Assembly: GCF_000336385.2 (NCBI RefSeq)
Contig: NZ_HG424505.1
Location: 1-40,952 of the forward strand
DNA: 40,952 nt
From: Lysobacter antibioticus HS124
GTDB lineage: Bacteria; Pseudomonadota; Gammaproteobacteria; Xanthomonadales; Xanthomonadaceae
Reading direction: 5' to 3'
In this document: positions 24,132-35,106 of the stretch, in pieces
How positions within the stretch are numbered: the first letter of the stretch is position 1
Layout: each line of letters starts with the position of its first letter
The notes under the pieces: generated by a model
Seen by the model: the letters and a program-made list of their open reading frames with translations, nothing else
Databases searched by the model: none
What the model was told of the DNA's origin: nothing
Translations under genes and position numbers: made by a program

Positions 24132-25346
24132 ATGAATCTTCCCGCGCATCCGCTGCCCGACTTCCGCCGGCCCGAGACCCTGCTCGCGCACGTCGCCGAC
24201 ACCATGGCCTTCTACGATCCGGTCGCGCTGGATCCGAACGGCGGCTTCTTCCATTACTTCCGCGACGACGGCTCGGTCTACGACGCCTCGCACCGGCACC
24301 TGGTCAGCAGCACGCGCTTCGTCTTCAACTACGCGATGGCGGCGATCGAATTCGGCCGCGACGACTACCGCGAGCGCGCACGCCACGGCCTGCGCTATCT
24401 GCGCGAGGCGCATCGCGACGCCGCCAGCGGCGGTTACGCGTGGACGATCCGCGACGGCCGCGCCGAAGACCGCATGAACCACTGCTACGGCGTGGCCTTC
24501 GTACTGCTGGCCTACTCCACCGCGCGCAAGGCCGGCATCGCCGAGGCCGCGGCGTGGATGGACGAAACCTGGGAACTGCTGGAAGCGCGCTTCTGGGAGC
24601 CGAACCACGGCCTGTACCGCGACGAGGCCGACGCGCAGTGGAACTTCACCGGCTATCGCGGCCAGAACGCCAACATGCACATGTGCGAAGCGATGCTGGC
24701 CGCGTTCGAAGCCTCGGGCGAAGCGCGCTATCTGCAGCGCGCGCTAACGCTGGCGCAGAACATGACCCAGCGTCAGGCGGCCCAGGCCGACGGGCTGGTG
24801 TGGGAGCACTACGACCGCGACTGGAACATCGACTGGGATTATCACCGCGACGACCCCAAGCACCTGTTCCGCCCCTGGGGGTTCCAGCCCGGCCACCAGA
24901 CCGAGTGGGCCAAGCTGCTGCTGATCCTCGACCGCCACCTCACCGCACGCGGCGAAACCGTGGACTGGCTGGTGCCTACCGCGCGCCACCTGTTCGACGT
25001 CGCGGTCGCGCGCTCCTGGGACCCCGAGCACGGCGGGCTGTGTTACGGATTCGCCCCCGACGGCACGGTCTGCGACGACGACAAGTATTTCTGGGTCCAG
25101 GCCGAGTCGCTGGCGACCGCGGCGCTGCTGGCGATCCGCACCGGCGAGGCGCAGTACTGGGCGTGGTACGACAAGCTGTGGGCCTACGCCTGGCAGCACA
25201 TGGTCGATCATCGCTACGGCGCCTGGTACCGGATTCTCGATCGCGAGAACCGCAAGTACAGCGACGAGAAGAGCCCGGCGGGCAAGACCGATTACCACAC
25301 CATGGGCGCCTGCTATGAAGTGCTGCGCTGGCTGCGGCAACGCTGA
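24132..25346 (+). CDS. AGE-family sugar isomerase, probably mannose isomerase
   Basis: 404 residues of an alpha6/alpha6 barrel, the N-acylglucosamine 2-epimerase superfamily. Visible conserved stretches are GGFFHYF, STRFVFNYAMAA, GYRGQNANMHMCEAMLAAFE, PWGFQPGHQTEWAKLLLIL, HGGLCYGF and KYFWVQAESLATAAL. His residues in HMCEA, GHQTEW and the late DYHTMGACYE are positioned as in mannose isomerases and YihS. Those enzymes interconvert D-mannose and D-fructose in the cytoplasm. It is last in the operon, 32 bases after the kinase. Cellobiose 2-epimerase is a less likely alternative given the neighbours. Confidence 0.88.
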   Translation: MNLPAHPLPDFRRPETLLAHVADTMAFYDPVALDPNGGFFHYFRDDGSVYDASHRHLVSSTRFVFNYAMAAIEFGRDDYRERARHGLRYLREAHRDAASGGYAWTIRDGRAEDRMNHCYGVAFVLLAYSTARKAGIAEAAAWMDETWELLEARFWEPNHGLYRDEADAQWNFTGYRGQNANMHMCEAMLAAFEASGEARYLQRALTLAQNMTQRQAAQADGLVWEHYDRDWNIDWDYHRDDPKHLFRPWGFQPGHQTEWAKLLLILDRHLTARGETVDWLVPTARHLFDVAVARSWDPEHGGLCYGFAPDGTVCDDDKYFWVQAESLATAALLAIRTGEAQYWAWYDKLWAYAWQHMVDHRYGAWYRILDRENRKYSDEKSPAGKTDYHTMGACYEVLRWLRQR

Positions 25347-25742
25347 GGTCCGCCGCGGCGCCGAGCTCGCGGCGCACCGGCTTTCTCTGGGAGCGGCGTG
25401 AGCCGCGACCAAGGGATGCGCAGAAAACCATAAGCGTTCGCCCCCCCATCGAAACTACGCCGCCCCCCTGTAGGAGCGGCGCAAGCCGCGGCAACCAAAG
25501 CGCTGCACGCAAGGGCACCGGCGCGGGCGCCCGACAGCCGCCAGCGCTCACAGCGCCGGGCTTCGGAAGGCAACGCGGTATCGAACCGCTGCGGTTGTCG
25601 CGGCTTGCGCCGCTCCTGCCCCGGTAAGCGGGCGCCGCGTTCATCCGCCGCTCGTCGGGAGGGCGGCGCCTGCGCCCGCACCGAGGGCCGCTCGCCCAGA
25701 CCGCCGGGCCTATCCTGGGCGCCCGCCTCCGAGGATCGCGCC
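25347..25742. other. Intergenic region with dispersed REP-like repeats
   Basis: 396 bases without a gene. Three copies of the TAGGAGCGGCGCAAGCCGCG-type palindromic repeat lie near 25387-25410, 25471-25492 and, inverted, 25597-25618. A further copy is at about 35952-35974. Such units are scattered through Lysobacter/Xanthomonas-type genomes. Confidence 0.7.
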
Positions 25743-26108
25743 ATGGATACCCAGCAGATCGCCAACCGCTACGTCGAGCTGTGCCGCGCGGGCAAGCACG
25801 AGCAGATCCAGGACGAACTCTATGCCGACGACGCCGTCAGCATCGAAGCGCCGGGCAATCAGGCCGGGCCGCTCGGCAACGTGGAAGGCCTGGCCGCGAT
25901 CCGCGAGAAGGGACGCCGGTTCATGGACGACGTGATCGAGATCCACGACAGCTGGTGCAGCGATCCGGCGGTCGGCGGCGACTGGTTCAGCCTGGCGATG
26001 AGCATCGACGCCACCTACAAGAGCATGGGCCGCATGCCGATGGCCGAGGTCGCGGTGTACAAGGTGCGCGACGGCAAGATCGTGCACGAGCAGTTTTTCT
26101 ACGGCTGA
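25743..26108 (+). CDS. SnoaL/NTF2-like protein
   Basis: 121 residues. The order helix (TQQIANRYVELCRAGKHEQI), then YADDAVSIEAPG, GLAAIREKGRRFMDDVIEIHDSW and beta strands ending MAEVAVYKVRDGKIVHEQFFYG is a complete cone-shaped NTF2-like fold of the SnoaL-like group. Most relatives are uncharacterised or are small-molecule isomerases. The pocket residues are not distinctive enough to assign a reaction. It appears to be a single-gene unit, in head-to-tail convergence with rpoD. Confidence 0.82.
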   Translation: MDTQQIANRYVELCRAGKHEQIQDELYADDAVSIEAPGNQAGPLGNVEGLAAIREKGRRFMDDVIEIHDSWCSDPAVGGDWFSLAMSIDATYKSMGRMPMAEVAVYKVRDGKIVHEQFFYG

Positions 26109-26297
26109 GCCTGCGCGCGCCGCGGACGGCGGCCGCAGCGAGTTCGCGCGCGTGTCCGCGGCCGCACGGGAATGCGGCGCCGCCGGCGCGATCGCGGCCA
26201 ACGCGCCCGGCCGGCAAGCCGGCGGGGGCGTTCAGCCCGGCACGGGAGCGGGGCCGAGCGCAACGCGGCAGGCGCGCGCGACGGCTCGGCGCCGGAA

Positions 26298-26331
26298 ACG
26301 AAACAGGCCCCGCGAGCGGGGCCTGTTTCGT
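26298..26331. terminator. Strong terminator downstream of rpoD
   Basis: A perfect 16-bp inverted repeat with a 2-base centre (left arm ACGAAACAGGCCCCGC) ends in a T-rich side on each strand. It is 24 bases past the rpoD stop and also faces the NTF2-like gene, so it can act in both directions. Confidence 0.88.
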
Positions 26332-26354
26332 ATTGCGTGCGCGGCCCGACCGAC

Positions 26355-28217
<1,863 letters not shown>

Positions 28218-28251
28218 GGGCTGCGCCACCGCTGGGATAGGGGAACGCTCC

Positions 28252-28257
28252 AGTATA
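28252..28257 (-). promoter_or_regulatory. Candidate -10 element of rpoD
   Basis: Minus-strand TATACT preceded by TGC forms a good extended -10, 35 bases before the rpoD ATG. No convincing -35 is visible. rpoD may also be read through from dtd. Confidence 0.4.
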
Positions 28258-28305
28258 GCAGATCCGGCAGGGTCGGCCGGAGGGCCGGGACCAGGCGGGA
28301 CGGGG

Positions 28306-28746
28306 CTAAGACCGAAGCAGGAAAGTGACCGGGCCGTCGTTGACCAGGCTGACGACCATATGGGCGCCGAAGCGACCGGTTTCCACCCCTCCGGCGTGAC
28401 GTTGCCGGCAGGTTTCGACCAGCCGGTTGAATAGCGGTTCAGCCAGGGCCGGGGCGGCGGCGGTGCTGAAGCCCGGACGCATGCCGCTGCGGGTGTCGGC
28501 GGCCAGGGTGAACTGGCTGACCAGCAGCAGGCCGCCGCCGGTATCGGCCAGGCCACGGTTCATCCGTCCGGCCTCGTCGGCGAACACCCGGTAGCCGAGC
28601 AGGCGCTCGGCCATGCGCGCGATCTGGACCTCGCCGTCGCCGGGCTCTACCCCGACCAGGGCCAGCAGCCCGGGCCCGATCGCGCCGACGGTTTCGCCGT
28701 CGACCACGACCGAGGCCTGAGCGACGCGCTGGATCAAGCTCAACAT
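28306..28746 (-). CDS. dtd: D-aminoacyl-tRNA deacylase
   Basis: 146 residues from the ATG at 28746. Both diagnostic motifs are present: [17 protein letters not shown] (the SQxxL active-site segment) and the Gly-cisPro motif in NDGPVTFLL near the C-terminus. [23 protein letters not shown] is the usual N-terminus. The homodimeric cytosolic enzyme hydrolyses D-amino acids, and glycine mischarged on tRNA-Ala, protecting translation. It is 88 bases upstream of rpoD on the same strand and divergent from the acyltransferase gene. Confidence 0.97.
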   Translation of the reverse strand: MLSLIQRVAQASVVVDGETVGAIGPGLLALVGVEPGDGEVQIARMAERLLGYRVFADEAGRMNRGLADTGGGLLLVSQFTLAADTRSGMRPGFSTAAAPALAEPLFNRLVETCRQRHAGGVETGRFGAHMVVSLVNDGPVTFLLRS

Positions 28747-28796
28747 GCGAACGGGCACCACGAGGCTTCGGACCGGCAAGTCTAAAAGGGAGGCAG

Positions 28797-28827
28797 GGGC
28801 TGCAGCGCGCTTAACCCCCTGCAGCCC
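28797..28827. other. GC-rich hairpin between divergent genes
   Basis: GGGCTGCAG and CTGCAGCCC form a 9-bp stem around 13 bases, followed by TTT on the plus strand. It lies 19 bases before the acyltransferase ATG and could be a regulatory leader structure. No protein-binding role can be read from it. Confidence 0.35.
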
Positions 28828-28845
28828 TTTCACTAAACTGGGCCG

Positions 28846-29766
28846 ATGACCCGCTTCGTCGCCCGTCTGCTCTATCTTCTCGCCAGCGCGCTGGGCCGCC
28901 TGCCGTGGTCCTGGCAGATGCGCCTGGGCGACGCGGTGGCCCGGCTGTGGCAGCGCCGGGCCGCGCGCGAGGCCCGGGTCGCCCGGGTCAACCTGGAGCT
29001 GGCCTACCCCGGCCTGGCCGCCGAAGAGCGCGAACGCCTGCAGCAGGCCATCGTCCGCACCACCGCGCGCCAGGCGATCGAGACTCTGCGCCTGTGGACC
29101 CGGCCGCATGCCGAGAACCTCGCCCTGCTGCGCGAGCAGCACGGCGTCGAGCTGTTCGACGCCGCCCTGGCCGCCGGCCGCGGCCTGATCGTGGCCGCGC
29201 CGCACTACGGCAACTGGGAACTGCTCAACCAATGGCTGGCCTCGCGCACGCCGCTGGCGATCCTGTACCGGCCGCCGGAATCGGCGGTCGGCGAAGCCTT
29301 CCTCAACCTGGTCCGCGCCGACAGCGACACCGGCCGGGTGACCCAGGTCCGCGCCGAGGGCGCGGCGGTGCGCCAACTGTGGAAACGGCTCAGCGCCGGC
29401 GGCGTGGTCGGGATCCTGCCCGACCAGCAGCCCAAGGCCGGCGACGGCGAGTTCGCGCCGTTCTTCGGCGTACCGGCGCTGACCATGACCCTGCTCGGCC
29501 GGCTCGCCGAACGCACCGGCGCGACGGTGCTGTTCTGTTACTGCGAACGCCTGCCCTCGCACCCGCAGCAACCGGCGTTCGCGCTGCGCGTCGAAGCCGC
29601 GCCGGCCGGCATCGCCGACCCCGATCCGCAGCGCGCCTGCGTCGCGCTCAACGCCGCCGTCGAGCGCATCGCCCGGCGCGATCCGGCCCAGTACCAGTGG
29701 ACGTACAAGCGCTACACCCTGCGGCCGTCCGGCAACGGCGACGACAACCCGTACCGGTTGCGCTGA
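28846..29766 (+). CDS. LpxL/HtrB-type lipid A acyltransferase
   Basis: 306 residues with an N-terminal membrane-associated segment (LLYLLASALGRLPWSW). The HX4E catalytic motif is HYGNWE in VAAPHYGNWELLNQWL. Further on are LYRPPES, GILPDQQPKAG and FFGVPALTMTLLGRLAERTG, all typical of the lysophospholipid/lipid A late acyltransferase family. It transfers an acyl chain from acyl-ACP to a lipid A precursor at the inner face of the inner membrane. LpxL and LpxM relatives cannot be separated by eye, so no symbol is given. Ornithine-lipid-type acyltransferases of the family are a remote alternative. Confidence 0.88.
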   Translation: MTRFVARLLYLLASALGRLPWSWQMRLGDAVARLWQRRAAREARVARVNLELAYPGLAAEERERLQQAIVRTTARQAIETLRLWTRPHAENLALLREQHGVELFDAALAAGRGLIVAAPHYGNWELLNQWLASRTPLAILYRPPESAVGEAFLNLVRADSDTGRVTQVRAEGAAVRQLWKRLSAGGVVGILPDQQPKAGDGEFAPFFGVPALTMTLLGRLAERTGATVLFCYCERLPSHPQQPAFALRVEAAPAGIADPDPQRACVALNAAVERIARRDPAQYQWTYKRYTLRPSGNGDDNPYRLR

Positions 29767-29839
29767 GCGCGCCGCAGCGCGCACTGCGCGGCCGCCGCCG
29801 CGGCTACACTCGGCGCTTCACCGCAGCCCCCGAACGACG

Positions 29840-30370
29840 ATGACCGACGCGCCCGACAGCGCCGATTCCCTTGCCCCGCCGGCCCCCGCACCGGCCGCCG
29901 ACGAGGGTTGGCAACGGCTGCCGCCGCGCGCCCAGTTGCTGTGCACGATCGATGTCAGCCTGTCGCTGGCGGCGCTGTTCGCGATCGCCGGAGTGGTGCT
30001 CGGCGTGCTGACCCGCGGCCTGCTGGTCGGTACCGCCAGCGCGCTCACCGGCGCCCTGCTCGGCGCCGGCATCGGCACCTGGATCGGCCTGCGCCGTTAC
30101 CGCAACACCTTGTGGCGGCTGGACGCGCACGGCTTCGCGGTGCGCCGCGGCGTCGCCTGGCAGCGCGAGACGCTGGTGCCGCTGACCCGGGTCCAGCACC
30201 TCGACCTCAAGCACGGCCCGCTGCAGCGCCTGCGCGACCTGGCCACCCTGGTCGTGCACACCGCCGGCACCCGGCACAGCGCGGTGTCGATCGATCATCT
30301 CGATGCCGCCGACGCCGAACGCCTGCGCGAACGCCTGGGCCGCCAACTCGACCACGACGACGAGGCCTGA
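29840..30370 (+). CDS. Bacterial PH-domain membrane protein (YdbS-like)
   Basis: 176 residues. A Pro/Ala-rich cytosolic N-terminus is followed by two transmembrane helices (SLSLAALFAIAGVVLGVLTR and GTASALTGALLGAGIGTWIG) and a bPH2 domain (YRNTLWRLDAHGFAVRRGVAWQRETLVPLTRVQHLDLKHGPLQR). The last base of its TGA is the first base of the next ATG (TGATG), so it is coupled to its larger partner. Such YdbS/YdbT pairs occur widely and are linked to membrane or transport functions that remain vague. Confidence 0.88.
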   Translation: MTDAPDSADSLAPPAPAPAADEGWQRLPPRAQLLCTIDVSLSLAALFAIAGVVLGVLTRGLLVGTASALTGALLGAGIGTWIGLRRYRNTLWRLDAHGFAVRRGVAWQRETLVPLTRVQHLDLKHGPLQRLRDLATLVVHTAGTRHSAVSIDHLDAADAERLRERLGRQLDHDDEA

Positions 30371-31926
30371 TGAGCGCTTCCCAGCCCGCCGAGCCGTCCG
30401 CCGGCGTCGCCGCCGAGCCCGCGACCGCGCCGCCGCCCGCCGCGCCCCAGGGCGAGGCCGCGCTCGACCGGCGCCTGCATCCGATGTCGTGGCTGTTCGT
30501 GCTGATCCAGCAGCTCAAGCAGTTCGTGGTGCCGCTGATCGCGCTGCTGGTGTTCGGCCGCGGCGACCGCAACGAGTTGTGGTCGCTGATCGGCGTCGGC
30601 GTGCTGGTGGCGGTGTCGATCTGGCGCTACCTGACCTATCGCTACGGCATCGGCGCCAACCACCTGGTCGTGCGCAGCGGCCTGTTCAACCGCAGCCTGC
30701 GCGAGATCCCGTTCGTACGGATCCAGAACGTGGCCGTGCACCAGACCGTGCTGCACCGCCTGTTCGGGGTCGCCGAGGTGCGCCTGGAGTCGGCCGGCAG
30801 CAAAGAGCCCGAGGCGCAGATGCGGGTGCTCAAGCTGGCCGACGCATTGGCCCTGGAGGCGCTGGTGCGTCGCCGCGGCGACGCGCCCGCGCCGGGCCAG
30901 GCCGAGGCGCCGGCCGAAGTGCTGCTGCGCCTGCCGCCGGCCGAAGTCCTGCGCCTGGGGCTGGTCTCGGACGGCGGCCTGGTCCTGATCGGCGCCGGCT
31001 TCGCCGCACTGAGCCAGGCCATGCCCGACTTCAGCGCGAAAGTGCCCGGCCGGCTGATGCGCGAAGCCGCGCGCTGGTTGTTCGGCCGGGTCGAGTCCTA
31101 CCACCTCGACGCGCTCGGCTACGTCGGCGTGGCCCTGGTGCTGGCCTTGGCCCTGGCGGTCGCGCTCAAGCTGCTGTCGATGGCGCTGGCGGTGCTGCGC
31201 TACTACGGCTTCGAACTCAGCGAACACGGCCGCCGCCTGACCGCCGAGCGCGGCCTGCTCGGGCGCTGGCGCACCACGGTGCCGCGCCGGCGCATCCAGG
31301 CCTGGACCCTGGAGGAAGGCCTGCTGCACCGCCTGCTCGCCCGTCGCCGGCTGGCGGTGGACACGGTCGGCGCCGGCGACCAAGACGACGGACGCGCGCT
31401 GAAGGAGCTGGCGCCGATCGCATCGGCACCGGCCTGCGATGCGCTGATCGAACGCCTGTTGCCCGGCGCTCGGCTGGAGCAACTGCAATGGCGCCCGCTA
31501 CCGGACGCGGCCTGGTGGCGACTGTTCCTGCCCGACGTGCCCTGGGTCGCGCTGGCGGCGTTCGCGTTGTATTGGCAGATCGGCGCCTTGAGCGCGCTGG
31601 CGCTGGCCTGGTTGCCGTGGGCCGCGTTCAAGGCCCAGCGCCGCGCGCGCCGGATCGGCTACGCGCTGGATTCGCAGTTGGTCGCGGTACGCGAAGGCTG
31701 GTGGCGACGCTACTGGCGCTTCGCCGAACTCGACAAGCTGCAGGCCTTGCAGATCACCCGTTCGCCGCTCGACCGCCGTTGCGGCACCGCGACGTTGTGG
31801 CTGGACACCGCCGGCGGCGGTGCGCTGGGGCCGCCGCTGCGGATCCGCTTCCTGCCCGAGGACGAGGCGCGACGGCTGTACGCCGCATTGGCCGCGGTGC
31901 TGGCGCGGCGGCCGCTGCGCTGGTGA
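30370..31926 (+). CDS. Multi-bPH2-domain membrane protein (YdbT-like)
   Basis: 518 residues. Three bPH2-type units are recognisable: YRYGIGANHLVVRSGLFNRSLREIPFVRIQNV, then YGFELSEHGRRLTAERGLLGRWRTTVPRRRIQAW, and a C-terminal IGYALDSQLVAVREGWWRRYWRFAELDKLQALQI. Transmembrane pairs separate them. The arrangement matches YdbT-type partners of YdbS. The pair forms a two-gene unit downstream of the acyltransferase. Function is unknown; an envelope role is a reasonable guess. Confidence 0.9.
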   Translation: MSASQPAEPSAGVAAEPATAPPPAAPQGEAALDRRLHPMSWLFVLIQQLKQFVVPLIALLVFGRGDRNELWSLIGVGVLVAVSIWRYLTYRYGIGANHLVVRSGLFNRSLREIPFVRIQNVAVHQTVLHRLFGVAEVRLESAGSKEPEAQMRVLKLADALALEALVRRRGDAPAPGQAEAPAEVLLRLPPAEVLRLGLVSDGGLVLIGAGFAALSQAMPDFSAKVPGRLMREAARWLFGRVESYHLDALGYVGVALVLALALAVALKLLSMALAVLRYYGFELSEHGRRLTAERGLLGRWRTTVPRRRIQAWTLEEGLLHRLLARRRLAVDTVGAGDQDDGRALKELAPIASAPACDALIERLLPGARLEQLQWRPLPDAAWWRLFLPDVPWVALAAFALYWQIGALSALALAWLPWAAFKAQRRARRIGYALDSQLVAVREGWWRRYWRFAELDKLQALQITRSPLDRRCGTATLWLDTAGGGALGPPLRIRFLPEDEARRLYAALAAVLARRPLRW

Positions 31927-31961
31927 GCGCGCGCGGCCGAAGCGCCGCGGAGAAACGCCAC

Positions 31962-32846
31962 TCAGCCCGCCGGCTGCGGCCAGGCCGGGCCGAGGCCGGC
32001 GACCGCCGCGCCGTCGGGCTGCGGCTGTTGCTGCAAGCCGTGCTCGGTCCAGGTCAGGCGTCGGCGCCGGGTCTGCGCGCGCAGGCGGCGATTGAAGGCG
32101 ATGCTCTCGGCGCTGGCGTAGCCGCGCGGGTGGTCCAGGTGCACCACGATCGCGCGATGGCGGATGCGGATGCCGCGGATGCCGGCGTTGTGCAGACGCT
32201 CGCCGAACTCGCGGTCCTGGCCGCCGTAGCGCATGCGCTCGTCGAAGCCGTTGACGGCGAGGATGTCGCGCTTCCAGCCCGATGCGCCGTGTCCGTTCCA
32301 ACTCGCCCGCGCCGGGCTGACCTGGTCCAGCAACCAGGCCAGCCGCGGCGGCGCCGTCAGTTTGAGATCGCGCCGCGTGGCCGGCATGCCGTGCGCGCGC
32401 AGCCAGCGCGCGTCGAAGCAGCGGCCGCTGGCGATGTCGTCGGGGCCGATGCGCCGGCTCGTCTCCATCGGCAGCTTGTGATAGCCGCCGGACAGGAAAC
32501 GGCCCGGCCGGCGCAGGCGCAGATGGGTGGCGACGAAATCGGCGCGCGGAATGCAGTCGCCGTCGGTGAAGATCAGATAGTCGGCGGCGCTGGCCCGGAT
32601 CGCCATGTTCAGCGCCTGGCATTTGCGGAAGCCCTGGTCGGGCTGCCACAGGTGCCGCAGCGGCATCGGCAACCGCGGCCGCAGGCGCTCGATGCAGGCA
32701 CGGGTGTCCTCGCCGCTGCCGTCGTCGGCGATCAGGATCTCGAAGTCGCGCCGGCTCTGCGCGGCGAAACCCAGCAGCACCTTCTCCAGCCAGGCCGGCT
32801 GGTTGTAGGTGGTGAACACGACGCTGGCGACGGGCGGTTGAGTCAT
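31962..32846 (-). CDS. GT2-family glycosyltransferase with GT7C-like tail
   Basis: 294 residues from the ATG at 32846. VASVVFTTYNQPAWLEKVLLGF and ILIADDGSGEDT begin a GT-A fold, and the DXD-type metal site is FTDGDCIPR. The C-terminal third contains NGFDERMRYGGQDREFGERL and an HLDHPRG segment, typical of the galactosyltransferase C-terminal (GT7C) module. No transmembrane segment is seen, so it probably acts at the cytosolic face on a surface glycan. It is convergent with the YdbT-like gene, with starts for two divergent units on its right. Sugar donor and acceptor cannot be inferred. Confidence 0.88.
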   Translation of the reverse strand: MTQPPVASVVFTTYNQPAWLEKVLLGFAAQSRRDFEILIADDGSGEDTRACIERLRPRLPMPLRHLWQPDQGFRKCQALNMAIRASAADYLIFTDGDCIPRADFVATHLRLRRPGRFLSGGYHKLPMETSRRIGPDDIASGRCFDARWLRAHGMPATRRDLKLTAPPRLAWLLDQVSPARASWNGHGASGWKRDILAVNGFDERMRYGGQDREFGERLHNAGIRGIRIRHRAIVVHLDHPRGYASAESIAFNRRLRAQTRRRRLTWTEHGLQQQPQPDGAAVAGLGPAWPQPAG

Positions 32847-32954
32847 AGGGGCGCGGCAGTGGCGAAGGAGCAATCAAGCCGCAACGCGTCCGCGCCATCA
32901 TGGTTTGCGCGTCCCGCGGTTGCGGCGCGCCCACCTTGACCTGCGAATACGACG

Positions 32955-33746
32955 ATGCCGTTACCGGACCATGCCAGTTCTCCGCGCCGTCCCGCGTTGT
33001 CGGCGACGGTGATCGCCTGCGACGAGGCCGACCGCATCGCCGACTGCCTGGCGTCGCTGGCGTTCTGCGACGAGATCCTGGTGGTCGACTCGGGCTCGCG
33101 CGACGCCACCGCGGACATCGCGCGCGGCTTCGGCGCGCGCGTGCTGCACCGGCCGTTCGACGGCTTCCGCAGCCAGAAGCAGTTCGCGATCGAACAGGCT
33201 GCGCACGACTGGGTGTTGTGCGTCGATGCCGACGAACGCATCGACGCGACTCTGCGCGAAGCGATCGAGCGCGCCCGCGACGCCGGTTTCGCCGCGGCGG
33301 CCGGCTACCGCTTCGCCCGCCGCTCGGAGTACTTCGGCCGCTACCTGCGCCACGGCAACGCCTACCCGGACCGCAAGCTGCGCCTGTTCGACCGCCGTCG
33401 CGGCGGCTGGCGCGGCGACCGCGAGGTGCACGAAAGCGCCAGCGTCGACGGCGCGGTGGCGACCCTGCGCGGCGACCTGCTGCACCGCCCGTTCCGTTCG
33501 TTCGAACACCAGTTGGCCAAGGGCCGGCGCTACGCGCAGATGATGGCCGAGCACGACCACGCCCGCGGCCGACGCGCTTCGCTGGCGCGGCTAGTGCTTT
33601 CTCCGGCCTGGCGGTTCTGGCGCGGCTATCTGCTGCGCGGCGGCTTCCTCGACGGCTGGCCGGGACTGATCTACGCCTACGTCACCGCGTACACGGCGCG
33701 GCAGAAGACGATCCGGTTGTGGCTGCTGGAAAAGCGCGGGAGATAG
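32955..33746 (+). CDS. WaaE/KdtX-like GT2 glycosyltransferase, copy 1
   Basis: 263 residues. LSATVIACDEADRIADCLASL, the VVDSGSRDAT segment and the DXD motif in VLCVDADERI give a GT2 domain. The downstream features FDGFRSQKQFAIEQAAHDW, RHGNAYPDRKLRLFDRRRGGW and HEsas...GDLLH are those of the LPS core beta-1,4-glucosyltransferase (WaaE/KdtX) group. The C-terminus is basic and aromatic (RFWRGYLLRGGFLDGWPGL), suggesting membrane association. A close paralog lies at about 35107-35913 in the same orientation. Confidence 0.88.
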   Translation: MPLPDHASSPRRPALSATVIACDEADRIADCLASLAFCDEILVVDSGSRDATADIARGFGARVLHRPFDGFRSQKQFAIEQAAHDWVLCVDADERIDATLREAIERARDAGFAAAAGYRFARRSEYFGRYLRHGNAYPDRKLRLFDRRRGGWRGDREVHESASVDGAVATLRGDLLHRPFRSFEHQLAKGRRYAQMMAEHDHARGRRASLARLVLSPAWRFWRGYLLRGGFLDGWPGLIYAYVTAYTARQKTIRLWLLEKRGR

Positions 33747-33863
33747 CGAACGCCGCGAGCCGGCGCGCGGGAATCGGGACCAGCAAAGAGCGCGAGGGCC
33801 TGGCGTCTGCGCATTGCCCTTCAGATCGGGCTTCCGTCGACCGGCCCTGCCGCCCCGTGGCCT

Positions 33864-34934
33864 TCAGCCGGTCGGCCCCCAATACCCCAGCTCGCGCCGG
33901 ATCTGCAGGCCGCGCAGCAAGGACGTGAACGGCCGCTTGCGCAAGCGGCCGAGACGGCCGGCGAGCAGGTCGTCGGTGGCCGCGATGACGCGCTGCGAAG
34001 AGCGGCCGTCGCGGTAGGGATGGATCTGCTCGGCGTAGGCGTCGATCGCCTGCTGCAAGGCCGCATCCGGCGCGAACGCGCGCGCCAGCTGCGCGGGCAG
34101 CTGCGCCGGGTCGGCGAAATCCAGCATGTGCGGCTTGGGCGCGCGATTGCGGAAAGTCACCACCGGCTTGCGCTGGACCACGAACTCCGACACCACCGAG
34201 GTGGTGTCGGCGAGCAGCACGTCGGCGGCGCGCTGGGCCGCGATCAGCTGCTCGGTCTCGACGAAATGCGCGTTCGGCCCCTGCAGCGCGCGATAGCGCT
34301 GGAACAGCTCCGGCGCGCACTTGGGGTGCAAGGTCAGCAGCCAGTAGCGCTCGCCGGCGGCGACCTGCGCGGCGATCGCGTCCAGCAGATGCGGCGCGGC
34401 GCTGAGGCGCTCGGTGAAGGTCGAGGCGAACAGCACCACCGGCCGGCCGCCGGCGCGGGCTCGCAATTGCGCGGCGCTGCCGTCGTCGTCGCGGAACAAG
34501 GGGTCGAGCTTGGGCCAGCCGGTCTCGACCACGGCGAAGTGCCCGGCCTGCTCGGCCAGGGCGCGGAACGGGGCGGTGGTCGCCGGGCCCTGGGTGCAGT
34601 ACAGGTCGAACAGGCCGCGCACGCGGAAATGGCCGCGCGCGTCGTCGCGCTTTTCGACGTTGAAGCCATGGAACAACTGCACCTTGGCCCCGGCGATGAA
34701 CGGCGGCACCCAGTTGGCGGCGCTGAACACCGCGCGCGGCTTCAGCGCGACCGCGGCGCGCAGGCCGTCGCGCCCCGGCGCGAGCCGCCGCACCGGCGCC
34801 GGCAAGGCCGATTCCGCCGCGCCGTCGGCGAACCAGGCGTGGGCGACATGGCCCTGCGCGTGCAACGCCTCCGCCAGCGGCTGCAGGATCGGCAGGGCGT
34901 AGCGTTCGGTGGCGAAAAGCAGGTAATCGGACAT
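33864..34934 (-). CDS. CDP-glycerol glycerophosphotransferase-like GT-B enzyme
   Basis: 356 residues. MSDYLLFATERYALPILQPL resembles the start of GT-B-fold enzymes. VQLFHGFNVEKR, LFDLYCTQGPATTAPF, GWPKLDPLF, VLFASTFTERL, LTLHPKCAPE and LADTTSVVSEFVVQRKPVVTF line up with the TagB/TarB/TagF group, in which HxK and DTSS-like motifs bind the CDP-alcohol. It would transfer glycerol phosphate or a related alditol phosphate to a polysaccharide or lipid-linked glycan. Xanthomonad LPS clusters carry members of this group. It is flanked by the two WaaE-like paralogs on the opposite strand. Confidence 0.78.
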   Translation of the reverse strand: MSDYLLFATERYALPILQPLAEALHAQGHVAHAWFADGAAESALPAPVRRLAPGRDGLRAAVALKPRAVFSAANWVPPFIAGAKVQLFHGFNVEKRDDARGHFRVRGLFDLYCTQGPATTAPFRALAEQAGHFAVVETGWPKLDPLFRDDDGSAAQLRARAGGRPVVLFASTFTERLSAAPHLLDAIAAQVAAGERYWLLTLHPKCAPELFQRYRALQGPNAHFVETEQLIAAQRAADVLLADTTSVVSEFVVQRKPVVTFRNRAPKPHMLDFADPAQLPAQLARAFAPDAALQQAIDAYAEQIHPYRDGRSSQRVIAATDDLLAGRLGRLRKRPFTSLLRGLQIRRELGYWGPTG

Positions 34935-35106
34935 GGATGCAGCGCTGGGAAGCCTGCAGCGAGTTTAGAGGAACCGAACACCCGCGAAAGTCCGGGCCGA
35001 CGACCCGCTTCCGGCGCGCCCGCGCTCGCTCCTCTCCCCGCTTCCGGCCGCCGGAGTATCCTGGCCGCCAAACCGCCGTGCCCCATCACCGCCCCGGACC
35101 GCCGCC

